Assembly: GCA_965153455.1 (NCBI GenBank)
Contig: OZ234500.1
Location: forward strand, 3,100,001 to 3,164,000
Direction: 5' to 3'
Length of the DNA: 64,000 nt
Source of the DNA: Sphagnum compactum
Taxonomy: Eukaryota > Bryophyta > Sphagnopsida > Sphagnales
Made by a program: the position numbers and the translations under genes. This document shows, piece after piece, positions 33,968-50,306 of this stretch. The notes under the pieces were generated by a model that was given only the letters and a program-made list of their open reading frames with translations, made no database searches and had not been told where the DNA came from. Within the stretch, counting starts at the first letter, position 1. Each line of letters opens with the position of its first letter.

Positions 33968-36900
33968 GCTTTCTCCTCATTGTTGTACTATTGGAGCCTC
34001 CTATCAGTTGGCCTACTAGTGGGATCTGATATCAGATCAATGGAAACCACTCGGGAGTCGTCACTCTTCAAAGATCCAACAAGACCCATTGAAGGGACAA
34101 CAGCCAGTTTCCAACTATCAGGTTCTGCACACCAAGATGATTTTGGTTGTATCTGGAAACTCTCTCTGTTGAACACTGAAAAGCGTGATCAAGCAACACC
34201 AGGAATAGCCAGTCACAACAAAATTGAACCTGAGTTTCAAAATGAGGTCAACACAACATGACTCCTGTTCATTTAAATCGACACACTAACATGATTGCTG
34301 TCATTTCAAACACATACAAATTCCCCTATATTGGATCCTCTTAGAGACTCTTTCATCTGTTCTTGTCCTCTCAACTAATTTAAATCTTTCTAGTGGCCAA
34401 AGCCAAAATTGGGTGATGCTATTGACCCTTAGGCAAGAGATTGCTGAGATCTAGCACAGGTTCACTTGGTGAATGTCAGCCCACTTCCACATTTAGAGAT
34501 ATTCTGTATCCACCACTGACTATTGAGTGGAAGTATTTGTGTCCCATGTAGCAAAATTGAAATTCTGCTCTGCTACACAATCATTTTCCAATACAATGAT
34601 TGTAGACTCAGATGTAACTTTAAAGCTTCGATGATTATGTATGTTGTCCTCAAATATGCAGCTGCTCAGTGCTAACTACAGAATAGGAGTTTGTGCCTTT
34701 TGGAAACCGTAGTGATCTCAATTAGAAAGCACAACTTACATGATCCTTCCTTTCTGGCCCAGTTTCCCTATATTAATACACAGCCAATAGACAAATTCAT
34801 TGTGGAGAGAAATTGGTCCATGCATACCATGCCATGTCCCATGTACTACTACATAGGACAACAAAGATAGGTAAAGGCTTGCCCACATCCAAAACATGTG
34901 ATGATTTGTTCATAAAGGAACTTTGCCATAGTTATATTGGTAACTCAAGAGGTTTGCAAGATCATTGGCATGCTGTCGATGTAAGCTTCCTTGCAAATTC
35001 TCAACACACTTATCTTCATCTCCCTCCTCATCATTATCATCATTATTGCTTTGCACAACATCTCCAAACTCAAGTATGAATTGTTTTGCAACAATTTCTT
35101 TCCCCTTACCATTCCCTCATCTAACTAGTCAATACCTTGGTTTCATGAACATCTTTTGGTATTGTAGATGTAGGTGGCAATTCCATTAACATGATGCAAT
35201 TATCCTCCTCCCCTTCAATCAATCTTGCATTGCCTTAGAGTTGGCAAATGCTTTCAAAGGCACATCAAATTGTAATATGTACCATTTAAGGTGCTCAAAT
35301 GTCACCTTTCATAACTTCAAACTAAGCCGCATCCAACACTACCATCATGTATCTAGGTCGATTGCAAGCCCCGAAGATTGCCTTCATGTGATCCTCTACA
35401 AGTGTTTTTTCCCCAATCAATAACGCCAACTACAACAAGCACAACAAAAGGGGCTTCTCAAAGAGATTGTATCTCCACCTTCACTAATTTGACTTCTCAC
35501 AACATCTCTTGTTCATCATGTCTTGCCTTCAATGCTAGTTATGATTGACATGGTTCTCTCAAGTCTACAACATTAATGCCTCTACACCCTTCAAAGCCTC
35601 TTACTAAGTTTGAATTGCATCCTCCAAGACATGTAAAAACATAGAAGATAGAAGATAATTTAGAAAAGAAAGACCTTCTGACTAGATATTTAGTTGGGAA
35701 GCAAGCTTCCTAAATGAAATCATAATGACTTTTGAACTTAAACTCAAGGATGTTGTCAATGTAACCTCCACCTGAACGATGCTTGAACGAAATAACAAGG
35801 TTGTGTACATTTGATGAGCTCAAGACAATGAATTTGTCTGGAATTTGTTCAAGTTGATGGCCTTTGAGAACCTCACCACTGTTATCACCACTATCATTGA
35901 ACATATGTTTAACAAGGGAGGATTTAATAATGCTCAAAGAGATGGTAGATATTTTGGCATCGAACGTTCAATTGACCTCCTCCTCTATCAATTTCTTACT
36001 CTTATCCACAATCTCTCTACACCTAGCATTTGCAACAAGGTGAAAATGCAAACCAAGGCCTTGAGCTTGGATGTATCCTCTGGAATGGACTCCAAGATTC
36101 TTGACCTTTCCTCCCTCTCTTCCTCTTCACAAAACAAAGCACAAAAGACTTCATTCTTTATGGACATGTTTTATATACTTCTTCACACTAGAAACCTTCT
36201 AAGAAATGAAACCTTATTTCTTTGTTTGTTATACCAACAATTCAAAACTCAAGCGCTCTCATGTGCTCTCACCTTGACCTCTTCTAGAGGTTTCTATTTC
36301 AATTTCCTACAAGGTGAAACAAGTGATTCTTCATAAACTCATGTCCTTAGAACAAAACAACATAACTTCTACAAAATTAACAATGCTTTATCGATAGAAA
36401 TTATTTTGCCATGCATACCTCATTTTCCATTTTTTTGGAGAAATCTATTTGTCATATCCCTTCAAACTCTTCAATTTCCTTCACAAGTAAGGGTCCAAAC
36501 ACTTTATAAGGAGCCATGTGCCCCCTTAAACTAGTACTTTTTTGTTGTTTTTTTGAAGAATATTCTTGAAGTCTTTTTAATGTCTTTCAAAACTACATTT
36601 AAAATATTTAAAATTTTCTTAATATTATGTTAAGGTGTATATTAAAAAATCCAAAAATATGTCATTAAAAAAATTTCAAATTGTGTTTTTAATGTTAAAA
36701 CCGTTTTTAAATAATGGTCACAACTCTTTAAAAATGTAAATTAGTTATTTTTCACTCATTAGATTGATTCCAATTTTTTATGATATGTATATACTATATT
36801 CAAGATAACATTTTATAAAAAAAGATCTATTTATAATTTTTTTACAATCCAAAATTCAAAAAATTAAGCAATGGTTATGATTGTTAATGATACATGTTAG

Positions 36901-37857
36901 TATGACTGCACCCATAAAAATGTTTTAAATAAATCAGCACATACAATAGTCTGCATTTGTCGATTCTTGCAATCAAATTTGAAATCACAATGAGTCCTTC
37001 ACCTTCTATGTGTAAATCTTCAAAGTGAATCTTTTAGTCTTCTTTGGTGCCATGGTGCTTCTGCGTCTTGTTGGTGTCCAATTGTGTCCATGTCGATGTC
37101 TTCTCTTCTATCAAACTCTCTTCGCATTCTCTACATGTTTTTACATCTCACAAATAATTTGCTTCCTTCATTCTGTAGGATATTTATCTCTTATGAGATT
37201 TGATGCCTCTCTATTAGAAGCTTCAATGTTCTATTATGTATTATCTTTAGAAATGACTCGATGTCAAAACTATCTTAACCTTTTCATCATTTAATAGACC
37301 TTGTAATTCCCTGTTCTGGAGTTATGAATTGCATAATTTGGACTACAACAAGATTACAATTCAAACTGTCTTTTTTCTGCCCATGACATTCAACGGTGGC
37401 ATTTTGTTCAAAATGCCTCCACTATCCCCTAGTAATCTATCCTCATTGCAAATGTAAGGCATGGATAGAAAGTATGATGGCCATGTTTGGTCCAAGGTCA
37501 TTGCAACCAATATCAAAAATATTTTTGGCTTTAATTTTAGGAGGGCTTGTTATTTGGGTCACTTGTGTTGTGTTGAGACCAATTGTGATTACTTAGTCCA
37601 TTTCAGGGCTTGCAATGAGACTACCTAGGTCAAAAATCGGCCCAACTTCCAATGAAAAGACATGTTGTTCTTGGACCTTCAAGTTCGTCCTTCACTTGCA
37701 AATTATGCAATTCCCCCCTTTCTATGTAGATCCTTGTAAAGGTTTTATTTATTATGTTGTCTATAAACTTTAGTCTATTTCAAGAGTTGTGATTCTTGTT
37801 TTTTTCTTTCAATCTTTCTTTCTATTCCTTCTTGTTTCTTGTTTTACTTTTTGGTAG
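33968..37857. other. Region downstream of PSAT; no gene recognised
   Basis: The first few hundred bases should contain the PSAT 3' UTR. From 34,800 to 36,340 the DNA is GC-richer, with a 163-codon plus-strand frame (35,845-36,336) and protein-like minus-strand pieces such as VLVEDHMKAIFGACNRPRY and LHFHLVANARCREIVDKSKKLIEEEVN, interrupted by stops. The minus-strand pieces look more like decayed coding DNA than the plus frame, but I cannot name a family. From 36,350 on the DNA is AT-rich and featureless. Confidence 0.4.
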
Positions 37858-39215
37858 AGGGTGCCTTGGAAGATCCAAGCTTAAGCTCGGATATTTGGGG
37901 CAAAAAAAGGCCGAACTCAAGCTTGACTATTTATTTTCCATCGTTGAAGTACTTTTGGCGCCAAGAGTAGTTTAGCAATGGAAAAAAAAATTTGATTTAT
38001 AGCTTGGGTTTTGGGTTTCCTCCCCATTACCCCCCAACTATTAGTGTCGAAAAATAGTTGGTGTGGGTGAAAAACTCAACTTGTAGCTCAAGTTTTGGCA
38101 TTTTTTACCATTGTCAACTAACTTTTGGCGCCAAGAGTTGGTCAGTAATGGCCAAAAAAACCCGAGTTGTGGTTCAGGTTCTTTTTTTCTTTTTTTTCTC
38201 TTTCTTTCTTCTTGTTTTTTTTCCTCATTGGTTGAGGGTGCCTTGGAAGATTTGAGCTTGCCTTCAAATTTTCTAAACGAAAAAAGGTTGAACTCAAGTT
38301 CGGCCTTTGTTTTTCCATCACCAAACTATTCAAGTAACATCAAAAACTTGAGTTAGAGTTCGGGTTTTTTATGTTCTTGGCCATCGCCAAACAACTCTCA
38401 ATGTCAAGAGTTGCTCGACGATGGCCCAAAAAACCCAAGCTATAGCTCAAGTCCAATTTCGGACCCAAGTTGCAGCTTAGATTTTTTTCTCTTTCTTTCT
38501 TTCTTTCTTGGTTTTTTTGGTTTGAAAGCACCTTGGAAGATCTAAGCTTGAACTCAGATTTTTTGAATTTGACCATGCAAAATTGTGCAACCGAACTGGA
38601 GTTCGAATGTTTGATTTTTTCGGCATAGTTAAACACCTTTTAGAGTTGAGAGTTGCTTGATGATGACCCAAAAAAACCCAAGCTGCAGCTTGGGTTTTTT
38701 GATTTTCAGCCATCACTAAGCAACATTTGGTGCCGAGAAATGTTCGGTGATGGTTGAGAAGGACTCGAGCTACAGTTTGGGTCAATTTTTTTCCTCTTTC
38801 ATTTCCTTTTTTTTTTCCCCTTTTTCTTGGTGGGTTGTGGGCACCTCGTATATGTGAGCTTGAGCTTGGATGTGATGGATAAAAAAGGTCAAGCTTGAGT
38901 TCAATTTCGCAATTTAACACAATTGAGTTTAAGCCTAACATTTTTTCCTCATCATCGAACAACTTTCGACATCGAAAGTTGTTCGATTATGGTGGTAATA
39001 ATTCCAGGCTACAGCTTGGGTCCAAAATTGGACCCAAATAACAATTCAGGTTTTTTTTTGTCTTTTCAAAATTGAGTAACTTTCGGCATCGAAAGTTACT
39101 CGGCTATGGTGTGAAAAAACCTGAGCTAGTGTTTGGGTCAAAAATTGGACCTAAATAACAATTCGGGTTTTTTTTTAATTTCAAAACTAAGTAATTTTCA
39201 GCATCGAGAATTGCT
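37858..39215. repeat. Array of diverged units, most containing a short inverted repeat
   Basis: Two alternating elements recur. One is GGGTGCCTTGGAAGAT-(T/C)-AGCTTGA, at about 37,858, 38,232, 38,523 and 38,836. The other is a short inverted repeat near 37,951, 38,121, 38,392, 38,722, 38,956, 39,074 and 39,193, with a badly degraded one near 38,634. The best stems are perfect: CGAACAACTTTCGA with a 2-base loop at 38,956-38,985, and GAGTAACTTTCG with a 4-base loop at 39,074-39,101. Each is followed by a CTATGG or GATGG block and by a GAGCTACAGCTTGGGT-like block. Stem sequences differ between units while pairing is kept in the best ones. Confidence 0.7.
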
Positions 39216-39566
39216 CAACTATATGGTGCAAGGAAACCTGAGCTAATATTCAGATCCGAAATTGGACCCAAGTAGAAGCTTGGGTTTTCTTTATTTGCAA
39301 TATGTAGCAACTCTTTTACTTGAGTGTATCTTGGAGTTTTATGAATAAATTGATATTTTAAAAAATTTGTTCTTACAAGGTCTTTAAGAAGCACAACTTG
39401 CAATTATGGATGTTGGAGAGGTATGATTTGATTGGAGTTGAAGTGTTCTTTTTTATTTTTGTTTTTTTTAAACTAAGTTTTTTTTTCAATTCAAAATTCG
39501 CAAGTTTCGGGAGGTCTATAAACTCTGAACACCTTGTCTTTTGATAGGACAATCCAAGTTGTTTAG

Positions 39567-42235
39567 ATGAATAAGATGGAGAAGCACAATATGCTTCCCA
39601 AGCGCAAGGCACGAATCAACATCTCATTCTATAGGATGATCTCGATGCCCACAATCCGCCCAACGCTAAAAATTGATGTTATGATGTGTTCTATGTGTCC
39701 CCATTGGAGTGGAAGGGATAGGAGGAGCTTGTGGATGGTCATGAAGTCGGTTGGAATGCCCATGAATGTTTAGATAACCAAAGGTTTGAGGACACTCTCT
39801 TGGGAGACCGTAACTTCAAATCCTTCTCCAAAGGAATGTTTTTTGTTTGGGATGGTAATCATAGGTTGCAAGCCTGAATGCCATATATACATGTCCATGA
39901 TGATGAACCTTCATGGCATATCTCTATGGACTCCATATTATTGGACACATCCCATGGTGTAGTTGAACTTCTGATGACCATGATAGGCTTGAACAAGTAA
40001 TTTTTTAACTTTTATCAATCATGTGAATTTTAACATTTTTTTCCTTTTGTCACTTGAACATTGCTTTCTGTGGCAAGGTCTATGGAGCTAAATCATGTTT
40101 GATCCAACCTCATCCATGAATTTTTTTGAATCTAATCTATTAGTATCATACCTCTAGAACAATTCCAAGATGTTCTACCAATGGATGTGTATAAGAGATG
40201 CCAAAGTAAATCATAGAATGTTCTCTCACATCTGAGGCGTTCTTTGAATACATGTACAAGGTTAGGACAATTCAATTCCTACTTATTTTATTTTTGTATC
40301 TCTCATGTTCAACACTACTTAATAACATTGTTCATATAACTTTGTTCTTTGATTGTTTTTTTCATGCAGCGTGAGATCTCAATTCCTGGAAATGTTGCTA
40401 TCAAATTGTACTATGAAGAGTTCCTTGAAGGGGGTGAACACTCTCCCATCAAGCTCAAAGAGTGGATGGAGAAGGGAATGGAGAAGGTCAATAAGGACCA
40501 TTATTCCATTTTCTATAAGCACCTTCTTGTGTGCAATCCTGCCCTCAATCCAGATTTTCTATAGGAACGTTCATTATGACATGAATTCTAAATCATAGAT
40601 ACTCACGAAGAAGCTATAGATGTTAGAGTATGCTTATGTATCTCTTGAGTAGAAGCTTGTGCGATTCAAGTAGTGGAATGAGTCAAATGTTCTTCGAAAG
40701 TCTAAGAAATTTCCAATGTTTAGTTTCTTTGACGATCAATTTGATAAATGGCTCCACAAGGCCACATTCTGGCACCAAGTCAGCTTCCAAATTAAGTTTA
40801 GTCTTTGCATGATCCCCATTATTTTCAATTGTTGCGATTCTAATATCAATTTTTTGTCTCATGTAGTTGGAGGTGGAAGCGCTGAAGCTTTATGATTCTA
40901 CTGTTTCAAACTTGGAATTAACTACGAGAGATTTCCTTAGAGTGGTTTTAATTGCCACGGTTAGGAGAATTCTGGACTCCGATAACTCAAGATTTACGTC
41001 ATGTTCAAGGTTTTCAATGTCAATAGGAGTTTGTGTCGCACTCCCAAGTTCCTTGGGGACCCACTCGAGGGTCCAAGTATGCGGCAATGCGGAAGCGGTT
41101 GGAACTTGGGGCACGATCCCGACTTCCAGCACTAGAGGGGGGATAAGAGGGGCGTGCTAGAAGTCCCGGGAAAGACTAGGAAGAGTGGACAAGCTTGACT
41201 CACTCACACGGACCCTCCATGAACCACTCCAAGTGGTTAGTCCAAAGTTGGAGCACCTTTGGTGCTAGGATGAGCCACGGCCCGGACCTTGGGGAAGCCA
41301 TCACCTTCCCCCTTGGGACTCATGTTGAATCCTTTTGGTGTTGGGACAAGCCACGGGTGAACTCGGAATCACTTTGAACACACACACACTCCGGGCTCGG
41401 GAGTAAGCCACCACCTCACTCCCTTTGGTGGGGAAGCCAGCACCTTCCCCCTTGGGGAAGCCAACCACTTCCCCCTTATAGTATACTCTGTGACTCTCCA
41501 CGGAGGCTACATCCAAATGGCTATTTTTCCCGGGACTCCCGAGTGGGAGTCCCAAAATCGCGCCAAATGGGACTCTTGCGACTTTGGAGCCCCATAACTT
41601 TGCGAGCAGACCTCGGATCGCAATGCGGTCTGAAGCAAAGTTGTAGATCTCGTCGAGACCTTTCCAACGGTATGTCGCACGTCCTCTGCAGCCCAGTATT
41701 TCGGGTCGATTCCTGACTTTTAGTGGTTGGGAGTCAAAACTGGACGACTCCCGGGAATTCGACTCCCGGGCCTTCTTTTGGCCATAACTTGTGTTTCAGA
41801 TGTCCAAATGAGCAATGCGAGCCCATTTTGGACATCTACACTTCAAGAGCTTTTCATTGATATAAAGAGCGAAACAAGCCATGGAGTTTTGACCCCTCAA
41901 AACGCTCTCTGAAGTTTCGGGAGTCCCTCCGGGACTCCAACTCTCACCAACTCCCAACATGGGAGTTCACTTGGGAGTGTGAGGGTTCACTCCCTCACAC
42001 TCTCTGGACTTTTTGCACTCCTTGCACTCCTGGGAGCATGTGATGTGCCTTCCGGGTCTACTACTAGGCCCGCAACCTCACAACCCCCTTGCCTTGGTCG
42101 CAAGCCAAAGGCTAGGGTTGCGACAGTTTGAATGGCCCTTGGAGTGTTAAAAACTTGGACATCCTTCTTCTTCCTCCCCCTCTTATCAATATCCTCTTTA
42201 TTTCCTTGAAAGGAAGCAAGTTTTTCCAAGTATCG
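39567..42235 (+). pseudogene. Relic of an unknown gene with a ParB-like DGNHR motif, split by a solo LTR
   Basis: Several protein-like segments lie in order on the plus strand: MLPKRKARINISFYRM and a Cys-containing stretch (39,567-39,773); GDRNFKSFSKGMFFVWDGNHR, where DGNHR resembles the ParB/sulfiredoxin nucleotide-binding motif (about 39,803-39,865); HDDEPSWHISMDSILLDTSHG (about 39,898-39,960); an exon with REISIPGNVAIKLYYEEF and KEWMEKGMEKVNKDHYSIF (acceptor GCAG near 40,370, to 40,564); and VEALKLYDSTVSNLELTTRDF with VVLIATVRRILDSDNSRF (40,867-41,020). Stops break the frames between segments. Reading resumes after the solo LTR at 42,126 (NGPWSVKNLDILLLPPP). I recall no characterised function. 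Domestication of a mobile-element gene is possible. Confidence 0.45.
41034..42125. mobile_element. Solo LTR, 1,092 bp, with 5-bp target duplication
   Basis: The element begins TGTCGCA (41,034-41,040) and ends TGCGACA (42,119-42,125), a perfect 7-bp terminal inverted repeat of the TG...CA type. It is flanked by an identical pentamer GTTTG at 41,029-41,033 and 42,126-42,130. The interior is far GC-richer than the surroundings and non-coding. It contains repeated GGGGAAGCC-CTTCCCCCTT boxes near 41,291, 41,430 and 41,454 and many GGGAGTCC/GGACTCCC inverted pairs. A single LTR without internal region indicates recombination between the two ends of a former full retrotransposon. Confidence 0.85.
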
Positions 42236-42534
42236 TAGATCGAATTTCTCTCACTCTAACCTCTCTGAAATAGGAGTGTAATCTAGAAGGTAATCAAAGT
42301 ATTAACCATAATAAGGTAAATGAGATGAACCCTATTATTTAATAAGCTCCTTTTAGAACGTAGTGTTATCAAACTTTGGCTCACACCATATGTTAAAAAA
42401 TCCAAACATTTCTTCAATGGCATTCAATTAAAGAACCACATGCAAAAAAATACCTATGAAATTCAATTTGTTAAGAGTCAGTTAGGAATTAGGCATAGAA
42501 CGAACCTCAACATCAACCGGCGAGAGCAGCCTTT

Positions 42535-42720
42535 TAAATGTTTAGTCGGCGTTGACAAAGCTCCAACACAACAACACCCATTAGGGCACCAATGGATCAT
42601 AGTCGGCACCAACTAAGCCCCTGTTGAGAACCCATTTCATTTCAGTTGGCATCGACTATGTCCTAGTAGAACTTGTTGGGTCCTTCTCAAGACCTCAATT
42701 GGCACCGATTGATTATTAAG
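42535..42720. repeat. Four degenerate repeats around a (A/T)GTCGGCACCAACT motif
   Basis: TAGTCGGCGTTGAC (about 42,543), TAGTCGGCACCAAC (about 42,601), CAGTTGGCATCGAC (about 42,648) and CAATTGGCACCGAT (about 42,698) recur at 47-58 bp steps. The motif is itself weakly palindromic, somewhat like the stems in the 38-39 kb array. Confidence 0.4.
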
Positions 42721-45480
42721 CCTCAAAATTTGAAAGATTCAATGGAAATTATTCATGAATGCAAAGGATTTTTCACTTGTAAAGCACACATTTCAAAGCC
42801 TCCTTTGCTTCAATTTAAAGCTCCCATGTCTTCTCTCATGTGATCCTCGAGTTCATACCATTTTTTTTTGGGCAAGTATTTCTGCCACGTTTTGCTCCAA
42901 GTTGGAACCATTGATTGATTGACACACCTCCTTGAAACGTGTTGTGATGCCATGGTGGATAACTTTATGTTTCATACATACCTTCAATCATACCCCGTTA
43001 TGGACTAGAGGGAATTCAAAAATTCAAGTCAAATTATGCGTGGAACGTAGTCACTTATAAGATTCCAAAATTTACACAATTGTTATTTGAATGTTTGACA
43101 ACAACTTCTTGAGTAATTTATTAGAGGTTTCAAGAGATAATCCTTGGCCTTTTGCCTTGATGGATCAAAACTACAAAACTTGATTTGTTCGTAAGTTCGT
43201 TATTTGTTCGGACTTGACCTAGCCGAACAATGTTTTTTGAAAATGCATTACTCAAGAATTAGCTAGATGACGGTGCCAATTCATGTGTATAATAAGGAGC
43301 TAAATGTGTTTGTGGTCAAAGATAGTGTAAGCAATGATGTGGGACAATAGTCACCTTATAGCAAGGGGGCATCATTGGAATATGTTTAAAGCAAAAATAA
43401 GCGTAATGAATGAAGTAGAAATTGAAAAGTGTGTTATATCTCCTCGTTAAACAAAATTTAGTAAGATTCAGTACAAAGTTTTAGGCAAAGTTTTTTTTTC
43501 AAATTATTTGTTTTTGAATTAATGTATGTTCATTTTGTTTGAAATAATGAAAAAAAATGGAATTTTGTTGCATTTTTATCATAATTGTGTATGTGAACAA
43601 TATAATTAATATTTTAATTAAAAATGCATCAAGTCTAATTTTTTAATGTAATATTTCAAATGCAAAAATTGAAGCACAAATTTTGTAATATGAAGTGTAG
43701 TTTAAATTTTTTTTTAATTTAGTGTTTACCATATAATTTTTTTTTATTTTGAAACAAAAAATTTTGATGCAAAATTGTGTTTTTTCAACATAAAATTATG
43801 TACAAAAATTATAGAACACATGTTGTATCAAAAGTTTATGCAATTATGTGTTTTTATTTTACAAAATTCAGAATGTATAAATAAAAATAAAAATTCCATG
43901 ACAAGAAGTTTTAGTATAAAATATTATAGAATTTAGTATTTACTAATCATATATTCATAATTTTAAAAAAATTATGATTAATTTGAATTTAGATTTGGAT
44001 ATGAAAAACCATTGACATTTTCAAACTTATCAAATTTGTTATCCACAAGCATTTTATTAATGATGAAAGGTCTAAACTATTTGGGCAATATTTTTACACA
44101 TTTGGTAATACTATAATATTAGTTTTCAAAACATTATGAACTTTATTCACAAAGCTTCATCTTAACAAAACCAAATAAATTCACAAGTCCGAAATTTTAT
44201 TTAAATATTAAACAAAAAAAATTCATGAATTTTTTGAAAATGTAACGAAATCAAATGAATGACTAAAATGAAAGATGTATATATAATTTGTTTTCATTGT
44301 ACCTTAAACCCTAGACATTTGATTGTAGGCCATAATTAGGTGATATTCAACAATTGATTTATATCCCTACCTTTATCTTCATAATATGTAAAGTTTCAAT
44401 GATGAAATGTTACAAAACGCAAAAGAAGACAATGACAATATGTTTGGAATACACATTAAGATTTTTTCTTGAACAATCACATTAAAATAAAATGAAAAAT
44501 ATTATGCAAAAACATTTAATGCAAAACAGACATGGGTGATAATTTAAGTATAATGTCTAAATCCATGGTTATATAGGTAATGTTTGTTCACATAAAGCAT
44601 AATACAAAAAGAAAATAGATTTTTTTAATAATTTCAAGAAAAAACCACATAATGTTCATTTCCTTGATGAATTTATAAGTTATTATTAGCTTCCATTCAA
44701 TTGGTGGAGCTAATTAAAATTCTATAATAATATATAATATTTATGAATAACAAAGGAATCTATATTTTAGAGAAAAAAGGCAAGTTTTTACCCATGTACA
44801 TTAATTTGTTTAAAAGTACTTTCAAACCATAAGGTGCAACATTTTGTGCAACTACTTTCCATTTTTCAATTATTCAACATTAGTATTCCATGGTTGAAAA
44901 AATCATTTAACATATGCTTCAAATTAAATCAAATATATCTTTCCTTTATTCAATATAGATGTTAAATTTGGTTATTTCAACAAATGATAATAACTAGAAA
45001 CCTCTTTTCAATTACCAGGTGGGGAGTTCATTAAAATTTATGAATGTTTTTAAAGCGTTGTAAAATCAATGATTTAAATTTAAAATGTATAATAAATTAT
45101 TTCTCATTTCTTAAACACTATGATGGTAGATTAAAAAAAAATAGCAAAATAAGCTTATCTACCCACAAAAGCTTCATTCATTTTACTAATTAATTTCCTA
45201 CTTCACCTAATGTAACAAATACTAAAAATACATTTAAAAGATGATGATTTGGTTCCATTTATTTCCACAAAATGCCACCATTCAGATTCAAATTATTCAA
45301 ACCATAAACCACTTCCTATTACCTAATAATTAATATGTCTATGAATTTCACCGTTGTGCCTTATTTAAGTAAATGTTGACATATTAGGGGTAATGAAGAT
45401 CCTTTTTGGGTTGACAAATATACATTTATAAGCATAGAAATTGAATTAATCATAATATATCAAATATCCAGTTGCAAAGT
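42721..45480. other. Gene-free, very AT-rich stretch
   Basis: No open frame worth noting, no RNA gene and no clear repeat were seen on either strand. Long A and T runs dominate 43,440-45,400. The 3' UTR of the kinase gene, which is read leftward, must lie just left of 45,509. Confidence 0.65.
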
Positions 45481-45508
45481 TGATGTAGAGTTAGACCTCA
45501 GAAAAAAC

Positions 45509-50306
<4,798 letters not shown>

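Noticed and set aside
35845-36336. 163-codon plus-strand open frame
   Set aside because: Composition looks random (Leu/Ser-rich), there is no recognised domain, and the opposite strand looks more like former coding DNA.
38477-38962. 161-codon minus-strand frame (poly-K and N/S-rich)
   Set aside because: It lies wholly inside the hairpin repeat array; the frame is a by-product of the repeat units.
37858-39215. CRISPR-like array
   Set aside because: The units are long, diverged and unevenly spaced, with no unique spacers, in a plant genome with spliced genes. The repeats are degenerate tandem copies.
41034-42125. Small gene in the GC-rich block (frames near 41,195-41,912 on both strands)
   Set aside because: Exact terminal repeats and a target duplication show a solo LTR; the open frames inside reflect its GC-rich composition.
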